Shown here piece after piece: positions 43,906-53,854 of a stretch of 64,000 nucleotides of DNA. Position 1 is the first letter of the stretch. Each line of letters begins with the position of its first letter. This DNA comes from an uncultured Oscillospiraceae bacterium (GTDB taxonomy: Bacteria; Bacillota; Clostridia; Oscillospirales; Oscillospiraceae), in NCBI GenBank assembly GCA_947630375.1, contig CANRHH010000003.1, positions 1 through 64,000 on the forward strand, in the 5' to 3' direction. Made by a program: the position numbers and the translations under genes. Below the pieces are notes generated by a model. It searched no databases. It had not been told where the DNA came from and saw only the letters and a program-made list of their open reading frames with translations.

Positions 43906-45072
43906 TTATGCCAGTTCCTCTTTGATCAGCGCCGCCGCCTTCAGCAGCAGCTCCTCCGGGATATTCAGCGCCGGCAGCAGCCGGATCTTGTCTTTCGCCG
44001 TCAGGCACAGGACGCCCCGGCCGATCAGGGCCCGGACCACGTCCCCGGCGCTCTTTTTGGCGGGCTTGACGCCGATCATCAGCCCCAGACCGGTGACGGC
44101 CTCCACGCCCTCGGCCCCCTCCAGGGCCTGGCGCACCAGCTCTCCCTTCCGCCGGACCTGGGCGAGAAAGTCCTCATCCAGGCGTTCCAAGATGCTCAGG
44201 GCCCCGGCGCAGCACACCGGGTTGCCACCGAAGGTGGAGCCGTGGTCCCCGGCCCCTAAGACAAATTCCGCCTTCTCCCCCAACAGGGTGGCCCCTAAGG
44301 GCAGGCCACCCCCAAGGCCCTTGGCGGTGGAGACCACGTCCGGCGTAATGCCGTAGCGCATGTAGGCGTACAGGGCGCCGGAGCGGCCGTTGCCGGTCTG
44401 CACCTCGTCCACCAAGAGCAGAATGTCCTCCGCCGCGCAGAAGGCGGCCACGGCCTGCACATAGTCCTTCTCCAGGGTGTTCACGCCGCCCTCCCCCTGG
44501 ACGCACTCGATCAGCACGCCTGCGGCCTTGTGCTTTAAAGCGGCGGCCTTCAGGGCCTCCAGGTCCCCGGCGGGGACGCTGACGAAGCCCGGGGTCAGGG
44601 GCTGAAACAGCTCATGGTAGTGCTCCTGGCCGGTGGCGGCCAGGGTGGTCAGGGTCCGGCCGTGGAAGCTGTTTTCCAGGGTCAGAATGGTATAGTGCTC
44701 CGGCCCCTTTTTTTCCGCGGCATATTTTCTCGCCGCCTTGATGGCGCACTCGTTGGCCTCGGCCCCGGAGTTGGAGAAGAACACCTTTTTCATCCCGGTC
44801 CGCTGGCAGAGCATCTGGGCCAGTTTGGCGCAGGGCTCGGTATAATAGAGGTTGGACATGTGCTGCACCTTGCCCAGCTGCTCGGTGACCGCCGCGCGCC
44901 ACACCGGGTCCGCGATGCCGAAGGCGGTGACGCCGATGCCGCTGCCTAAATCTATGTACTCCTTCCCGGCCTCGTCATAGACCAGGGAGCCCTGCCCGGA
45001 GACGATCTCCACCGGGAACCGGGCGTAGGTATTGGCCACATACTGCTTGTCGATCGCTTTTAAATCAGACAT
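43906..45072 (-). CDS. argD: Acetylornithine aminotransferase
   Basis: A 388-residue class III pyridoxal phosphate enzyme. [15 protein letters not shown], the [14 protein letters not shown] metal-free aspartate segment and the cofactor lysine in [14 protein letters not shown] are all visible. It converts N-acetylglutamate semialdehyde to N-acetylornithine. It overlaps argB by eight bases in the operon. Confidence 0.95.
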   Translation of the reverse strand: MSDLKAIDKQYVANTYARFPVEIVSGQGSLVYDEAGKEYIDLGSGIGVTAFGIADPVWRAAVTEQLGKVQHMSNLYYTEPCAKLAQMLCQRTGMKKVFFSNSGAEANECAIKAARKYAAEKKGPEHYTILTLENSFHGRTLTTLAATGQEHYHELFQPLTPGFVSVPAGDLEALKAAALKHKAAGVLIECVQGEGGVNTLEKDYVQAVAAFCAAEDILLLVDEVQTGNGRSGALYAYMRYGITPDVVSTAKGLGGGLPLGATLLGEKAEFVLGAGDHGSTFGGNPVCCAGALSILERLDEDFLAQVRRKGELVRQALEGAEGVEAVTGLGLMIGVKPAKKSAGDVVRALIGRGVLCLTAKDKIRLLPALNIPEELLLKAAALIKEELA

Positions 45073-45940
45073 CTTCTTCTCCTTTTATCACCATGGTCCC
45101 GGCGCCCTCGTCGGTGAGGATCTCCATCAAAATGGAGTGGGGCACCCGGCCATCCATAATAATCACGCTCTCCACGCCCCGGTAAATGGCGTCGATGCAG
45201 CAGTCCACTTTGGGGATCATCCCCCCGGAGATCACGTTCTGCTTGAACAGCTCCGTGGCCTGGGAGATGGTCAGGCGGCTGATAAGGGTCTCGGGCCGGT
45301 CCTTGTCCAGCAGGACGCCGGCGATATCCGTCATCAAAATCAGCCTCTCCGCCTTCAGGGCCCCGGCGATGCAGGCCGCCGCCGTGTCGCCGTTGATGTT
45401 GTAGGTGTTGCCCTCGCTGTCACAGCCCACGGTGGAGATCACCGGGATATAGCCCTTCTCCAACAGGTCCAGCACCGGCTGGATGTTCACAGCGCTGATG
45501 GTGCCCACATAGCCCAGCTGGGGGTCCTTCATCCGGGCCTGGATCAGGCCGCCGTCCATGCCGGACAGGCCCATGGCCCGGCCCCCCTTGGCCTCCAAAA
45601 GGCTCACCAGGGTCTTGTTCACCTTCCCGGCCAGGACCATCTGCACGATGTCCATGGTCTCCCGGTCCGTGACCCGGAGCCCGTCCACGAATTGGGGCTT
45701 CTTCCCCAACCGGGTCATCAGCTCGCTGATCTCCGGGCCGCCCCCGTGGACCAGCACCACCTTCACCCCCACCAGGGACAGCAGGACGATATCCTCCATC
45801 ACCTGCTGCTTCAGCTGCTCGTTGATCATGGCATTGCCGCCGTATTTGACCACCACGATCTTGCCGTTATACTGCCGGATATAGGGCAGGGCCTGGGTCA
45901 GGACCCGGGCCCGCTGGGCATTGGAAAACTCTTCGCTCAT
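45065..45940 (-). CDS. argB: Acetylglutamate kinase
   Basis: The 291-residue kinase phosphorylates N-acetylglutamate, often the feedback-controlled step. VVKYGGNAM, VLVHGGGPEIS and the NINGDTAAACIA segment are the family signatures. Start and stop overlap neighbours (argJ by four bases, argD by eight), as in a tightly coupled operon. Confidence 0.95.
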   Translation of the reverse strand: MSEEFSNAQRARVLTQALPYIRQYNGKIVVVKYGGNAMINEQLKQQVMEDIVLLSLVGVKVVLVHGGGPEISELMTRLGKKPQFVDGLRVTDRETMDIVQMVLAGKVNKTLVSLLEAKGGRAMGLSGMDGGLIQARMKDPQLGYVGTISAVNIQPVLDLLEKGYIPVISTVGCDSEGNTYNINGDTAAACIAGALKAERLILMTDIAGVLLDKDRPETLISRLTISQATELFKQNVISGGMIPKVDCCIDAIYRGVESVIIMDGRVPHSILMEILTDEGAGTMVIKGEEDV

Positions 45941-47151
45941 GTTCTGTAGTCCCCGTTGATCTTCACATAGTCATAGGTCAGGTCGCAGCCCCAGGCGGTG
46001 GCGGAGGCGTCCCCGTCGCCCAGGGAGACCAGGATCTCGATCTCGCTCTCGGTCAGAACCTTTTTGGCCTCCTCCTCGGAGAAAGGCACCCCGGCCCCGT
46101 CCCGGCAGACCTCCACAGTCCCCGCGGCGGACCGGAAGCGGACGCCCACCTTGTGCACATCCAGGTCCGCGCCGCTGTAGCCCAGGGCGCAGAGCACCCG
46201 GCCCCAGTTGGCGTCGGCGCCGAACATGGCCGCCTTGGTCAGGTTGGAGCAGACGACGCTCTTGGCCGCGGTCTTGGCGGCTTTTTCGTCCTTGGCCCCG
46301 GTGACGGCGCACTCCAGCAGCTTGGTGGCCCCCTCCCCGTCTCCGGCAATGCGGCGGCAGAGCGCCACGGTGACGGTGTTCAGGGCCTGCATGAAGACCT
46401 CGAGATCCGGCCCTTCGGCCCGGATCTCCGGATTCCCGGCCAGGCCGTTGGCCAGAACGGTGACCATGTCATTGGTGGAGGTGTCCCCGTCCACGCTGAT
46501 CATGTTGAAGGTGCTGGCCACGTCGCCCCGGAGGGCCTTTTGCAGCATGGCGGGAGAGATGGCCGCGTCGGTGGTGATAAACACCAGCATGGTGGCCATA
46601 TTGGGGTGGATCATGCCGCTGCCCTTGGCGATGCCGCCCAGGCGGCAGACCTTGCCCCCCAGCGTAAACTCCACCGCCACTTCCTTGCGCCGGGTGTCGG
46701 TGGTCATGATGGCCTCGCAGGCGTCGCCGCTGCCCTGGCCGGACAGAGCCTCCGCCAGCTCGCCGATCTTTTCCCGGATGGGGTCCAGGCTCAGGGGCTG
46801 ACCGATGACCCCCGTAGAGGCCACCACCACGTCCTCCGGCGCGATGCCCAGCTCCCCGGCGGCCAGCTCCGCCATGCCCCGGGCGATCTCCAGGCCGTTG
46901 GCGTTGCAGGTGTTGGCGTTGCCGCTGTTGCAGATCACGGCCTGGGCCATCCCGTCGGCCAGGTGCTCTTTGGTCAGCACCAGGGGCGCGCCCTTGACCA
47001 GGTTGGTGGTGTATACGGCGGCGGCGCTGGCCCGTTTCTCGCTGACGATCAGGGCCAGGTCCTTCTTGCTCCGGTTGTGCCGGATGCCGCAGTGGATGCC
47101 CGCGGCCCGAAATCCCTTGGCGGCGCACACACCGCCGGAAACGATCTTCAT
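45937..47151 (-). CDS. argJ: Glutamate N-acetyltransferase/ornithine acetyltransferase
   Basis: The start MKIVSGGVCAAKGF (404 residues) is chosen from GAGGAGAC before the ATG. The protein cleaves itself before the threonine in KGSGMIHPNMATMLVF, which is intact. ArgJ recycles the acetyl group between ornithine and glutamate, so no separate argA is needed for steady synthesis. It sits between argC and argB. Confidence 0.95.
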   Translation of the reverse strand: MKIVSGGVCAAKGFRAAGIHCGIRHNRSKKDLALIVSEKRASAAAVYTTNLVKGAPLVLTKEHLADGMAQAVICNSGNANTCNANGLEIARGMAELAAGELGIAPEDVVVASTGVIGQPLSLDPIREKIGELAEALSGQGSGDACEAIMTTDTRRKEVAVEFTLGGKVCRLGGIAKGSGMIHPNMATMLVFITTDAAISPAMLQKALRGDVASTFNMISVDGDTSTNDMVTVLANGLAGNPEIRAEGPDLEVFMQALNTVTVALCRRIAGDGEGATKLLECAVTGAKDEKAAKTAAKSVVCSNLTKAAMFGADANWGRVLCALGYSGADLDVHKVGVRFRSAAGTVEVCRDGAGVPFSEEEAKKVLTESEIEILVSLGDGDASATAWGCDLTYDYVKINGDYRT

Positions 47152-47168
47152 ACGCTGTTGTCTCCTCA

Positions 47169-48083
47169 TCAAAGCTGTAAGCCTGTGGTCTCGTCCAGGC
47201 CCAAGAGAATGTTCATGTTCTGGATGGCCGCCCCGGAGGCGCCCTTGCCCAAGTTGTCAAAGCTGGAGATGAGCAGCAGCCGCTCCTCATTCCCCGCCAC
47301 GGTGACCGTCATGCTGTCCCGGCCGCTGAGGGCGTTGGCGGGCAGCAGCCCCTCCGGGCCGTCTTCATAGCGGACCACCGGCCCGGCGTAGACGGCCCGG
47401 TACAGGGCCTTTACGTCCTCCGCCGTCCCCCGCAGCTGGGAGGCGAAGAGGGGCACCGTCACCTGCATCCCGCTGTAAAAATCCGCCACCACCGGGCAGA
47501 ACACCGGCGGGCAGTCCAGGCCGCAGACGGCGGCCATCTCGGGCAGATGCTTGTGGGCCTGGTTCAGGCCGTACTGCCGGGGCGCGTCATAGAGGGCGGG
47601 GCGTTCCGCCTGTTCGTACTCGGCGATCATCTTTTTCCCGCCGCCGGAGTACCCCGTCAGGGAGAAACAGCACAGGGCCGCGTCTTTGGCCACCAGGCCC
47701 TCCCGGACCAGGGGCTCCACTAAGGAGATGAAGCCGCTGGCGTGGCAGCCCGGGTTGGCGATGCGCTTGGAGGCGCGGATCCGCGCCCGCCGGTCCCCCA
47801 ACTCCGGGAAGCCGTATTCCCAGCCGGGGGCGGTCCGGTGGGCGGTGGAGGTGTCGATCACCGCGGTGTCCCCGTGGACCAGGGCCGCGGCCTCCACGGC
47901 GGCGGCGTCCGGCAGGCAGAAAAAGGCGATATCGGCGGCGTTGATGGCCTCCTCCCGGGCTTTCAGGTCCTTGCGCCGCTCCTCGGGCAGGCGGATCAGC
48001 TCCAGCTCCGGCCGGCTCTCCAGCCGCTCCCGGATCCGCAGGCCGGTGGTGCCGGCGCTGCCGTCAATAAAAATCTTGGTCAT
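47169..48083 (-). CDS. argC: N-acetyl-gamma-glutamyl-phosphate reductase
   Basis: The 304-residue protein is the short (type 2) form of ArgC. FIDGSAGTTGLRIRERL is the NADP-binding start, and the catalytic cysteine lies in ANPGCHASGF. It reduces acetylglutamyl phosphate to the semialdehyde. It overlaps argH by four bases. Confidence 0.94.
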   Translation of the reverse strand: MTKIFIDGSAGTTGLRIRERLESRPELELIRLPEERRKDLKAREEAINAADIAFFCLPDAAAVEAAALVHGDTAVIDTSTAHRTAPGWEYGFPELGDRRARIRASKRIANPGCHASGFISLVEPLVREGLVAKDAALCCFSLTGYSGGGKKMIAEYEQAERPALYDAPRQYGLNQAHKHLPEMAAVCGLDCPPVFCPVVADFYSGMQVTVPLFASQLRGTAEDVKALYRAVYAGPVVRYEDGPEGLLPANALSGRDSMTVTVAGNEERLLLISSFDNLGKGASGAAIQNMNILLGLDETTGLQL

Positions 48084-49456
48084 TTCTCTAAAAACTCCTC
48101 GATACTCCGGATCTGGGCCTCCACCGAGGCCAGGGACGTGCCGCCCTCGGAGATCCGCTTCTCCATACAGGCGCGGATATCGATCTCCTCGAACAGGTCC
48201 TTGTCAAACAGAGGGCTGTACGCCCGGTAGTCCTCCAGGGACAGCTCCTCCAGCACCGTGCCCCCGGCCAGGCACCGGGCCACGATCCGGCCGGAGATCT
48301 TGTAGGCGTCCCGGAAGGGCAGGCCCTTTTTCACTAAGTAATCCGCCAGGTCGGTGGCGTTGATAAAGCCGCCCCGGGCCGCGGCGAGCATGTTGTCCTC
48401 CCGGGCGCGCATGGTGCGCACCATGGGGGCAAAGACCCCCAGGCAGAGCTTGACCGTGTCCACCGCGTCAAAGACCGCCTCTTTGTCCTCCTGCATGTCT
48501 TTGTTGTAGGCCAGGGGCAGGCCCTTCAGGGTGGTCAGCAGGGCCATCAGGTCCCCGTAGACCCGGCCCGTCTTGCCCCGGGCCAGCTCGGCCATATCCG
48601 GGTTGCGCTTCTGGGGCATGATGGAGGAGCCGGTGGTGTAGACGTCGGACAGCTCCACGAATTTAAACTCCCAGCTGGACCAGAGGATCAGCTCCTCCGC
48701 CAGGCGGGACAGATGCATCATCAAAATCGACAGGGCACTCAGCAGCTCCAGGCAGAAATCCCGGTCCGACACCCCGTCCAGGCTGTTGAGGGCGATGTCC
48801 GAAAAGCCCAGCAGCTCCGCCTCCAGGCGCCGGTCCGTGGCGTAGCTGGTGCCCGCCAGGGCGCAGCAGCCGATGGGCGACACGTCCATGCGCTTTTGCG
48901 TGTCCTCCAAACGGCCCAGATCCCGCCGGAGCATCATGCAGTAGGCCAGCAGATGGTGCCCGAAGCTGATGGGCTGGGCCCGCTGGAGATGGGTGTAGCC
49001 GGGCATGAGGGTGCTCTTGTGGGCCTTGGCCTGCTCCAGCAGGGCCTCCATCAGGGCTTTCACCAACTTCTGGATGGCCCCGATCTCCTCCCGGAGATAC
49101 AGCCGCAGATCCAGAGCCACCTGGTCATTCCGGCTGCGGGCGGTGTGGAGCTTCTTGCCCAGGTCCCCTAAGCGCTTGGTCAGCTCCTGCTCCACGAACA
49201 TGTGGATATCCTCGCTTTGCAGATCAAAGGACAGCGCGCCGCTCTCCAGGTCGTTTAAAACGCCCTCCAGCCCCTGTACCAGAGCCTCCGCCTCCTCCGG
49301 GGCCAGGATCCCCGTGGCCCCCAGCATCTTCGCGTGGGCCATGCTGCCCCGGATATCCTGCCGGAACATCCGGCAGTCAAAGGCGATGGAGGAATTGAAA
49401 TCGTCCGCCAATTGATCGGTCATGCCGGCTGTGACCCCGGCCCAAAGTTTCGCCAT
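48080..49456 (-). CDS. argH: Argininosuccinate lyase
   Basis: The 458-residue enzyme makes arginine and fumarate, the last step of the path. The signature GSSIMPQKRNPD, the HTARSRNDQVALD region and the TPGYTHLQ-like MPGYTHLQRAQP are visible. It follows argG, from which it is separated by 73 bases with a hairpin. Confidence 0.96.
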   Translation of the reverse strand: MAKLWAGVTAGMTDQLADDFNSSIAFDCRMFRQDIRGSMAHAKMLGATGILAPEEAEALVQGLEGVLNDLESGALSFDLQSEDIHMFVEQELTKRLGDLGKKLHTARSRNDQVALDLRLYLREEIGAIQKLVKALMEALLEQAKAHKSTLMPGYTHLQRAQPISFGHHLLAYCMMLRRDLGRLEDTQKRMDVSPIGCCALAGTSYATDRRLEAELLGFSDIALNSLDGVSDRDFCLELLSALSILMMHLSRLAEELILWSSWEFKFVELSDVYTTGSSIMPQKRNPDMAELARGKTGRVYGDLMALLTTLKGLPLAYNKDMQEDKEAVFDAVDTVKLCLGVFAPMVRTMRAREDNMLAAARGGFINATDLADYLVKKGLPFRDAYKISGRIVARCLAGGTVLEELSLEDYRAYSPLFDKDLFEEIDIRACMEKRISEGGTSLASVEAQIRSIEEFLEK

Positions 49457-49482
49457 GGTTTTTCTCCAATTTCAGCACAATT

Positions 49483-49509
49483 CCTGCACGGGCAAATTGC
49501 CCGTGCAGG
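49483..49509 (-). other. Hairpin between argG and argH
   Basis: CCTGCACGGGCAA and its complement form a 13-bp perfect stem. No T-run follows on the minus strand, so it is more likely an mRNA processing or stability element than a terminator. Confidence 0.45.
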
Positions 49510-49529
49510 ATGTGATCATACCGCATTTT

Positions 49530-50744
49530 TTACTTCCCGTCAACCATTGCCTGGACCTTGATGGGCAGGCCGAAGAGGTTGATGAAGCCCTCGGCGTCTT
49601 TCTGGTTGTAATCGCTCTCGCCGAAGGTGGCGATCTCCTCGCTGTAGAGGGAATAGGGGCTCCAGACCCCGGCATTGATCATGTTGCCCTTGTAGAGCTT
49701 GAGCCGCACCTTGCCGGTGACCTTCTCCTGGGTCTTGTCCACGAAGGCGCTCAGAGCCTCCCGCAGGGGCGTGAACCACTGGCCGTTATACACCAGCTCG
49801 GCAAAGGTGATGGACAGCTTCTGCTTCTCGTGCAGGGTCATTTTATCCAGGCAGATGCTCTCCAGCACGCTGTGGGCCTTGTAGAGGATGGTGCCGCCCG
49901 GGGTCTCATACACGCCCCGGCACTTCATGCCCACCAGCCGGTTTTCCACGATGTCCAGCAGGCCGATGCCGTTTTCCCCGCCCAGCTTGTTGAGCTTGAG
50001 GATGATGTCCTTGGCGCTGAGCTTCTCCCCGTCCAGGGCCACGGGCACGCCCTGCTCAAAGTCCAGGGTGATGTAGGTGGGCTTGTCGGGCGCCTGGATG
50101 GGGGATACGCCCATCTCCAGAAAGCCCGGCTTCTCGTACTGGGGCTCGTTGCCGGTGTCCTCCAGGTCCAGGCCCTCATGGCTCAGGTGCCAGAGGTTCT
50201 TATCCTTGGAGTAGTTGGTCTCCCGGTTGATCTTCAAGGGCACGTTGTGGGCCTCGGCGTAGTCGATCTCCTGCTCCCGGCTCTTGATGTCCCACTCCCG
50301 CCAGGGGGCGATGATGGGCATGTTGGGGGCAAAGTGCTTGATGGCCAGCTCAAACCGCACCTGGTCGTTGCCCTTGCCGGTGCAGCCGTGGGCGATGGCG
50401 TCGGCCCCTTCCTTCAGGGCGATCTCCACCAGGCTCTTGGCGATGCAGGGCCGGGCGTGGCTGGTGCCCAGCAGATATTCCTCATAAACGGCCCCGGCCT
50501 TCATGGTGGGAATGATGAAATCGTCCACATATTCGTCGGTCAGGTCCAGCACATACAGCTTGGAGGCGCCGGTCTTCAGGGCCTTTTCCTCCAGGCCCTC
50601 CAGCTCGTCCGCCTGGCCCACGTTGCCGGACACGGCGATGACTTCACAGTTGTTGTAGTTTTCCTTCAGCCAAGGGATGATAATGGACGTGTCCAGGCCG
50701 CCGGAATAAGCCAGAACGACTTTTTTGATGTTTTCTTTATTCAT
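49530..50744 (-). CDS. argG: Argininosuccinate synthase
   Basis: The 404-residue form starting [20 protein letters not shown] is chosen since AGGAG lies nine bases before this ATG. The P-loop-like [10 protein letters not shown] binds ATP, and [13 protein letters not shown] is a typical segment. It joins citrulline and aspartate. It is the first gene of a ten-gene minus-strand unit, placed right after the promoter with ArgR-like boxes. Confidence 0.96.
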   Translation of the reverse strand: MNKENIKKVVLAYSGGLDTSIIIPWLKENYNNCEVIAVSGNVGQADELEGLEEKALKTGASKLYVLDLTDEYVDDFIIPTMKAGAVYEEYLLGTSHARPCIAKSLVEIALKEGADAIAHGCTGKGNDQVRFELAIKHFAPNMPIIAPWREWDIKSREQEIDYAEAHNVPLKINRETNYSKDKNLWHLSHEGLDLEDTGNEPQYEKPGFLEMGVSPIQAPDKPTYITLDFEQGVPVALDGEKLSAKDIILKLNKLGGENGIGLLDIVENRLVGMKCRGVYETPGGTILYKAHSVLESICLDKMTLHEKQKLSITFAELVYNGQWFTPLREALSAFVDKTQEKVTGKVRLKLYKGNMINAGVWSPYSLYSEEIATFGESDYNQKDAEGFINLFGLPIKVQAMVDGK

Positions 50745-50774
50745 GGTCATTTCTCCTATCCGCCCCCGGGGCGA

Positions 50775-50853
50775 TGAATATTTATGCGGTCATTATAGGG
50801 TCTCTCCCCGGGAATGTCAAGAGAAATTCGGGATAATATTCATAATTACTGAA
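50775..50853 (-). promoter_or_regulatory. Promoter of the arginine operon with ArgR-like boxes
   Basis: On the minus strand TTGACA (50815-50820), 17 bases, TATAAT (50792-50797), a perfect consensus. TGAAT-ATTT-ATGCG at 50775 lies downstream, and ATTCA/TGAAT half-sites at 50837 and 50849 lie upstream. These fit the ArgR box pattern of TGAAT and ATTCA elements, so arginine-dependent repression is likely. Confidence 0.7.
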
Positions 50854-50904
50854 TGTTTGTTGAACTTAGCAAAGGCGGACTTCCGTCGCGCGGCCCTGTC
50901 TTGT

Positions 50905-52143
50905 TCAACTTGTCGGCCCGCTTCGGCCGGTACGCCGCCGGGGAGCCTGCGGCCGTTTCGCCAGGAGAAAGAACGCCAGCGCGGCCGCGCCCGCCTCCAG
51001 CGGATACAGCAGGAAAAGGACCTGGCCCACCGTGCCGGCGATCTCGTTTGCCCGGCGCTGCCCCTCCAGCGTACCCACCCGGATGGGCAGGCAGGTCTCT
51101 GTGTTCGGGTAGGAGACCGAGACCGCGTTTTGATTGCGGTGCCGGTAGGTACAGACCGTCTGTCCCTGGTTGTTGACGATGCTGCGCAGGCGGTAGTCCG
51201 CGCGCTCCTCTTCCGCGCCCCCGGAGGCCGGGTCCCCCTCCTCCCGGCGGGAGATGTACGCCACGAAGTCCTCATACCTGTCAAAGGACAGATCCTGCCG
51301 GTAGAGGGCCGTATCGGCAGAGAGCATATAGTGGAGGGGCACGGTGCAGAGCATGGCAAAAACGGCGCCGAGGGCGCAGCGCCGCCCCAGCCGGTCCCGC
51401 TCCTTTTGCCGCTGTGTGCGGGGGAAGAAGGGCAGGCAGCGCCGGACCAGGGTGTTGACCCCGGCGGCCAGGGCCAGAAAGGCCGCGCCGGACAGCGTCC
51501 CGTACAGCGGCCAGCTCAGGCCCTTCAGGCCCACAGAGAGAAACGGCGTCTTTGCGGGCAGGATCACCAGGGGCAGCAGGCCCCCGGTCAGGGCCGCGAC
51601 GAGCAGAAAGACCCGTCCGGCCCAACAGGCCAGTGTTCGCTTGCAGGCGTCCACCGCCTCCCCGGTAGTTTCCTCGCCCATAGAGTGGAAGGCGCGCGCC
51701 AGGAGCACAGCCTCCAGGAAAGCCGCCGTGAGCAGGAAGAAGCAGGCCGCGTAGAATCCCAGCTCCGCCCGGTTGGCGGCGTTGAAAAAGGCGGCCACAG
51801 GTACGCCCAGCAGCGCTGTCCCCGCCGCCGCTAAACTGCCGCTGAGGAAACTGTCCGTCCGGCGGCGCAGGAGATTTTTCAGCTCCCTTTCCGCCTTTTG
51901 CGCCTCCCGGTCCGGGTCCGCCGGGGCAGCGGAAGAACGCTGGCCCCGGAGCAGCTCGTCGGCCGTCACGCCGAAAAGATCCGCTATGGCCGGGATCAGG
52001 CTCAAATCCGGCATGCACTCCTCCCGCTCCCAGCGGCTGACGGCCTTGTCGGACACGCCTAACCGCTCCGCAAGCTCCCGCTGGGTCAGGCCCTGGGCTT
52101 TGCGCAGGGCCGCGATAAAAGCTCCCATTCTTTTCTTTTCCAT
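50905..52143 (-). CDS. XRE-family regulator with membrane segments
   Basis: A 412-residue protein. The first 65 residues are an XRE helix-turn-helix (LTQRELAERLGVSDKAVSRWE). After a charged linker there are several hydrophobic segments (for example FYAACFFLLTAAFLEAVLL, VFLLVAALTGGLLPLVIL and a C-terminal VLFLLYPLEAGAAALAFFLL), with a soluble loop between. It looks like a membrane-bound one-component regulator. Its targets are not known, and no neighbour is clearly linked to it. Confidence 0.8.
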   Translation of the reverse strand: MEKKRMGAFIAALRKAQGLTQRELAERLGVSDKAVSRWEREECMPDLSLIPAIADLFGVTADELLRGQRSSAAPADPDREAQKAERELKNLLRRRTDSFLSGSLAAAGTALLGVPVAAFFNAANRAELGFYAACFFLLTAAFLEAVLLARAFHSMGEETTGEAVDACKRTLACWAGRVFLLVAALTGGLLPLVILPAKTPFLSVGLKGLSWPLYGTLSGAAFLALAAGVNTLVRRCLPFFPRTQRQKERDRLGRRCALGAVFAMLCTVPLHYMLSADTALYRQDLSFDRYEDFVAYISRREEGDPASGGAEEERADYRLRSIVNNQGQTVCTYRHRNQNAVSVSYPNTETCLPIRVGTLEGQRRANEIAGTVGQVLFLLYPLEAGAAALAFFLLAKRPQAPRRRTGRSGPTS

Positions 52144-52245
52144 CCAAACCTTCCTCTCCTGCTTATGATACCCTCACTCTACCATCCCATCCGCGAAAAT
52201 GCCAGCCCGGAGACCGCAAATCTCTCTCGCAAAGCGAGAAAAAGG

Positions 52246-52285
52246 ACATGGAAAAACCGAACCCGGTTTTCCATGCCCTTTTCGC
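52246..52285. terminator. Terminator hairpin in the 52144-52334 spacer
   Basis: CATGGAAAA-CCG and CGG-TTTTCCATG pair around a short loop, with T-runs on both strands. The rest of this 190-base spacer shows nothing else. Confidence 0.65.
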
Positions 52286-52334
52286 GGGGTGAAATATGAG
52301 AAGAGAGTTGAATGAGAAATGGCAAATAAATCCT

Positions 52335-52499
52335 TCAGCGCCGGTCGCTGGGGTCGGCGATGAACAGATCCACCTCGGGGCTCCAGCCGCGCAGGGCGGT
52401 GGTGGTGCGGAAGAGGGTGGGATCGGTGCCGAAGCAGCGGATCAGGGAGTTGTCGGTGCTGATGGGACGGTTGTTGTTAAAGAATACGGAACGTTTCAT
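52335..52499 (-). CDS. Small hypothetical protein
   Basis: A 54-residue frame starting MKRSVFFNNNRPISTD with AAAGGAAAG before the ATG. It has no membrane segment and ends SPEVDLFIADPSDRR. I do not recognise it. The good ribosome site and lack of a competing frame support it, but it could be a leader to nothing. Confidence 0.45.
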   Translation of the reverse strand: MKRSVFFNNNRPISTDNSLIRCFGTDPTLFRTTTALRGWSPEVDLFIADPSDRR

Positions 52500-52603
52500 G
52501 GTCAATCTTTCCTTTCTTTTATTCAAAAAATGTGGTTGTCGTTTGGGGGCCGGCACAGGCCGGCGCTTTTATTTTTGCCGCGCTGCCGCGGATTATGACA
52601 GGA

Positions 52604-53854
52604 TCAGATTTTTTCGACGGACACGTCGCCGCTGACGGTGCTGACCGCGTACTCCGCTCCGCCCTGGCCGCAGAGATAGCCGCCGGGGATGCGCTGCACG
52701 GGGAAAGCGGAATCCACATCGCCGCTGCGGGTGGAGGCCCGGACGGTGAAGGGCTCCTCCGGCAGGCGCAGGTTGCAGTCGCCGGATTTGGAGGAGAGGC
52801 TCAGGCTGTCCGGCAGAGAGGCGCTCTCTAAGTTCAGCTCCCCGCTGACGGTGACGCAGCGGGCCTCCCGCACGGAGCCGGCCGTGTCCAGATCGCCGCT
52901 GACGCTGGTGGCGGTCAGGCTGCCGAAGCGGCCGTTCAGGGAGATGTCCCCGCTGATGGTCACCACACAGGCGGTATCGGCGTCGCCGGTCCACTCCATG
53001 TCGCCGCTGGCGGTCTCCAGCGCCAGCTCCCCGCAGCCGGCCAGCCGGCCGTCGATATCGCCGGTGGCGGTCTTGACGGAGAGGGAGGCCACCGTGCAGC
53101 CGCCCTCCAGCTCCACATCGCCGTTGGCGGTGCTCACCTGGACGAACTCCCAGTCCCGGCAGGGCAGGCACAGCTCCACATCGGAGCAGCTTAAGCCCCG
53201 GCGAAACAGGGAGGAGGAACTGGCCGTCCTGCCCTGGCGGATCAGCAGCACCCCGTCGGCCGTGCGGTTGAGCTCCAGCTCTTCCACGCTGCCGGAGAAG
53301 AGCACGCTGCCGTTTTCCGGCTCCGAGAAGCTGATGTGCACGTCGCCGTTGGCGATCCGCACATCCACGCCCCGCAGAGAATCGGCGGAGAAAGGCGCTT
53401 CCGGGGAGAGGCCCTCCCGGCTGTAGGGCCGGGCGGCGCTTCTGCCTCTGTCGCCCGCGTCCCGCCGGGGCGGTTCCTGCCGGGCGGCGCTGCCGTAGAG
53501 GGTCTCTTCCCGCAGCCGCTTTTTCACGTCCTCGATGGCGCTCTTGGCCTTGAGGAAGACGCCCTGGGTGATATCCTCCAGATCGTTGAGGAGCCCATCC
53601 AGCGGGTCCACCTGGCCGGGCCGCTCCGGGGACAGGCCGTTGAGATACTCCACCAGCTCGCTCACATCCCCCAGGCCGTTGAGGGCGGCGGCATAGGCCG
53701 CTTCCTCATCCAGGCCCTCGGAGAGGGCTTCCCGGTACCGCCGGCAGAGATTGTCAGACAGCTCTTCGATCAGCTCCGTTTTGGCGTCGCTTTCCGCGGC
53801 GGCGTAGAACCGCTTGCCGATCTCGGCGGCAAACCGTCTCTGCAGCTCATCCAT
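52604..53854 (-). CDS. DUF4097-family beta-repeat protein with N-terminal HAAS-like region
   Basis: A 416-residue protein. Residues 1-80 are helical (MDELQRRFAAEIGKRFY, LGDVSELVEYLNG), like the HAAS/DUF1700 domain that partners PadR regulators. The second half is a parallel beta-fold with many repeats of the form SxSGDxxL or TANGDVEL (for instance ISGDISLNGRFG and VSGDLDTAG), the DUF4097 type. There is no signal peptide. It overlaps padR by eight bases. The pair probably senses or adjusts an envelope process; the exact role is unknown. Confidence 0.8.
   Translation of the reverse strand: MDELQRRFAAEIGKRFYAAAESDAKTELIEELSDNLCRRYREALSEGLDEEAAYAAALNGLGDVSELVEYLNGLSPERPGQVDPLDGLLNDLEDITQGVFLKAKSAIEDVKKRLREETLYGSAARQEPPRRDAGDRGRSAARPYSREGLSPEAPFSADSLRGVDVRIANGDVHISFSEPENGSVLFSGSVEELELNRTADGVLLIRQGRTASSSSLFRRGLSCSDVELCLPCRDWEFVQVSTANGDVELEGGCTVASLSVKTATGDIDGRLAGCGELALETASGDMEWTGDADTACVVTISGDISLNGRFGSLTATSVSGDLDTAGSVREARCVTVSGELNLESASLPDSLSLSSKSGDCNLRLPEEPFTVRASTRSGDVDSAFPVQRIPGGYLCGQGGAEYAVSTVSGDVSVEKI

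Noticed and set aside
46153..47370. 405-codon open frame on the plus strand opposite argJ and argC
   Set aside because: Crosses two real genes on the other strand and has no family character.
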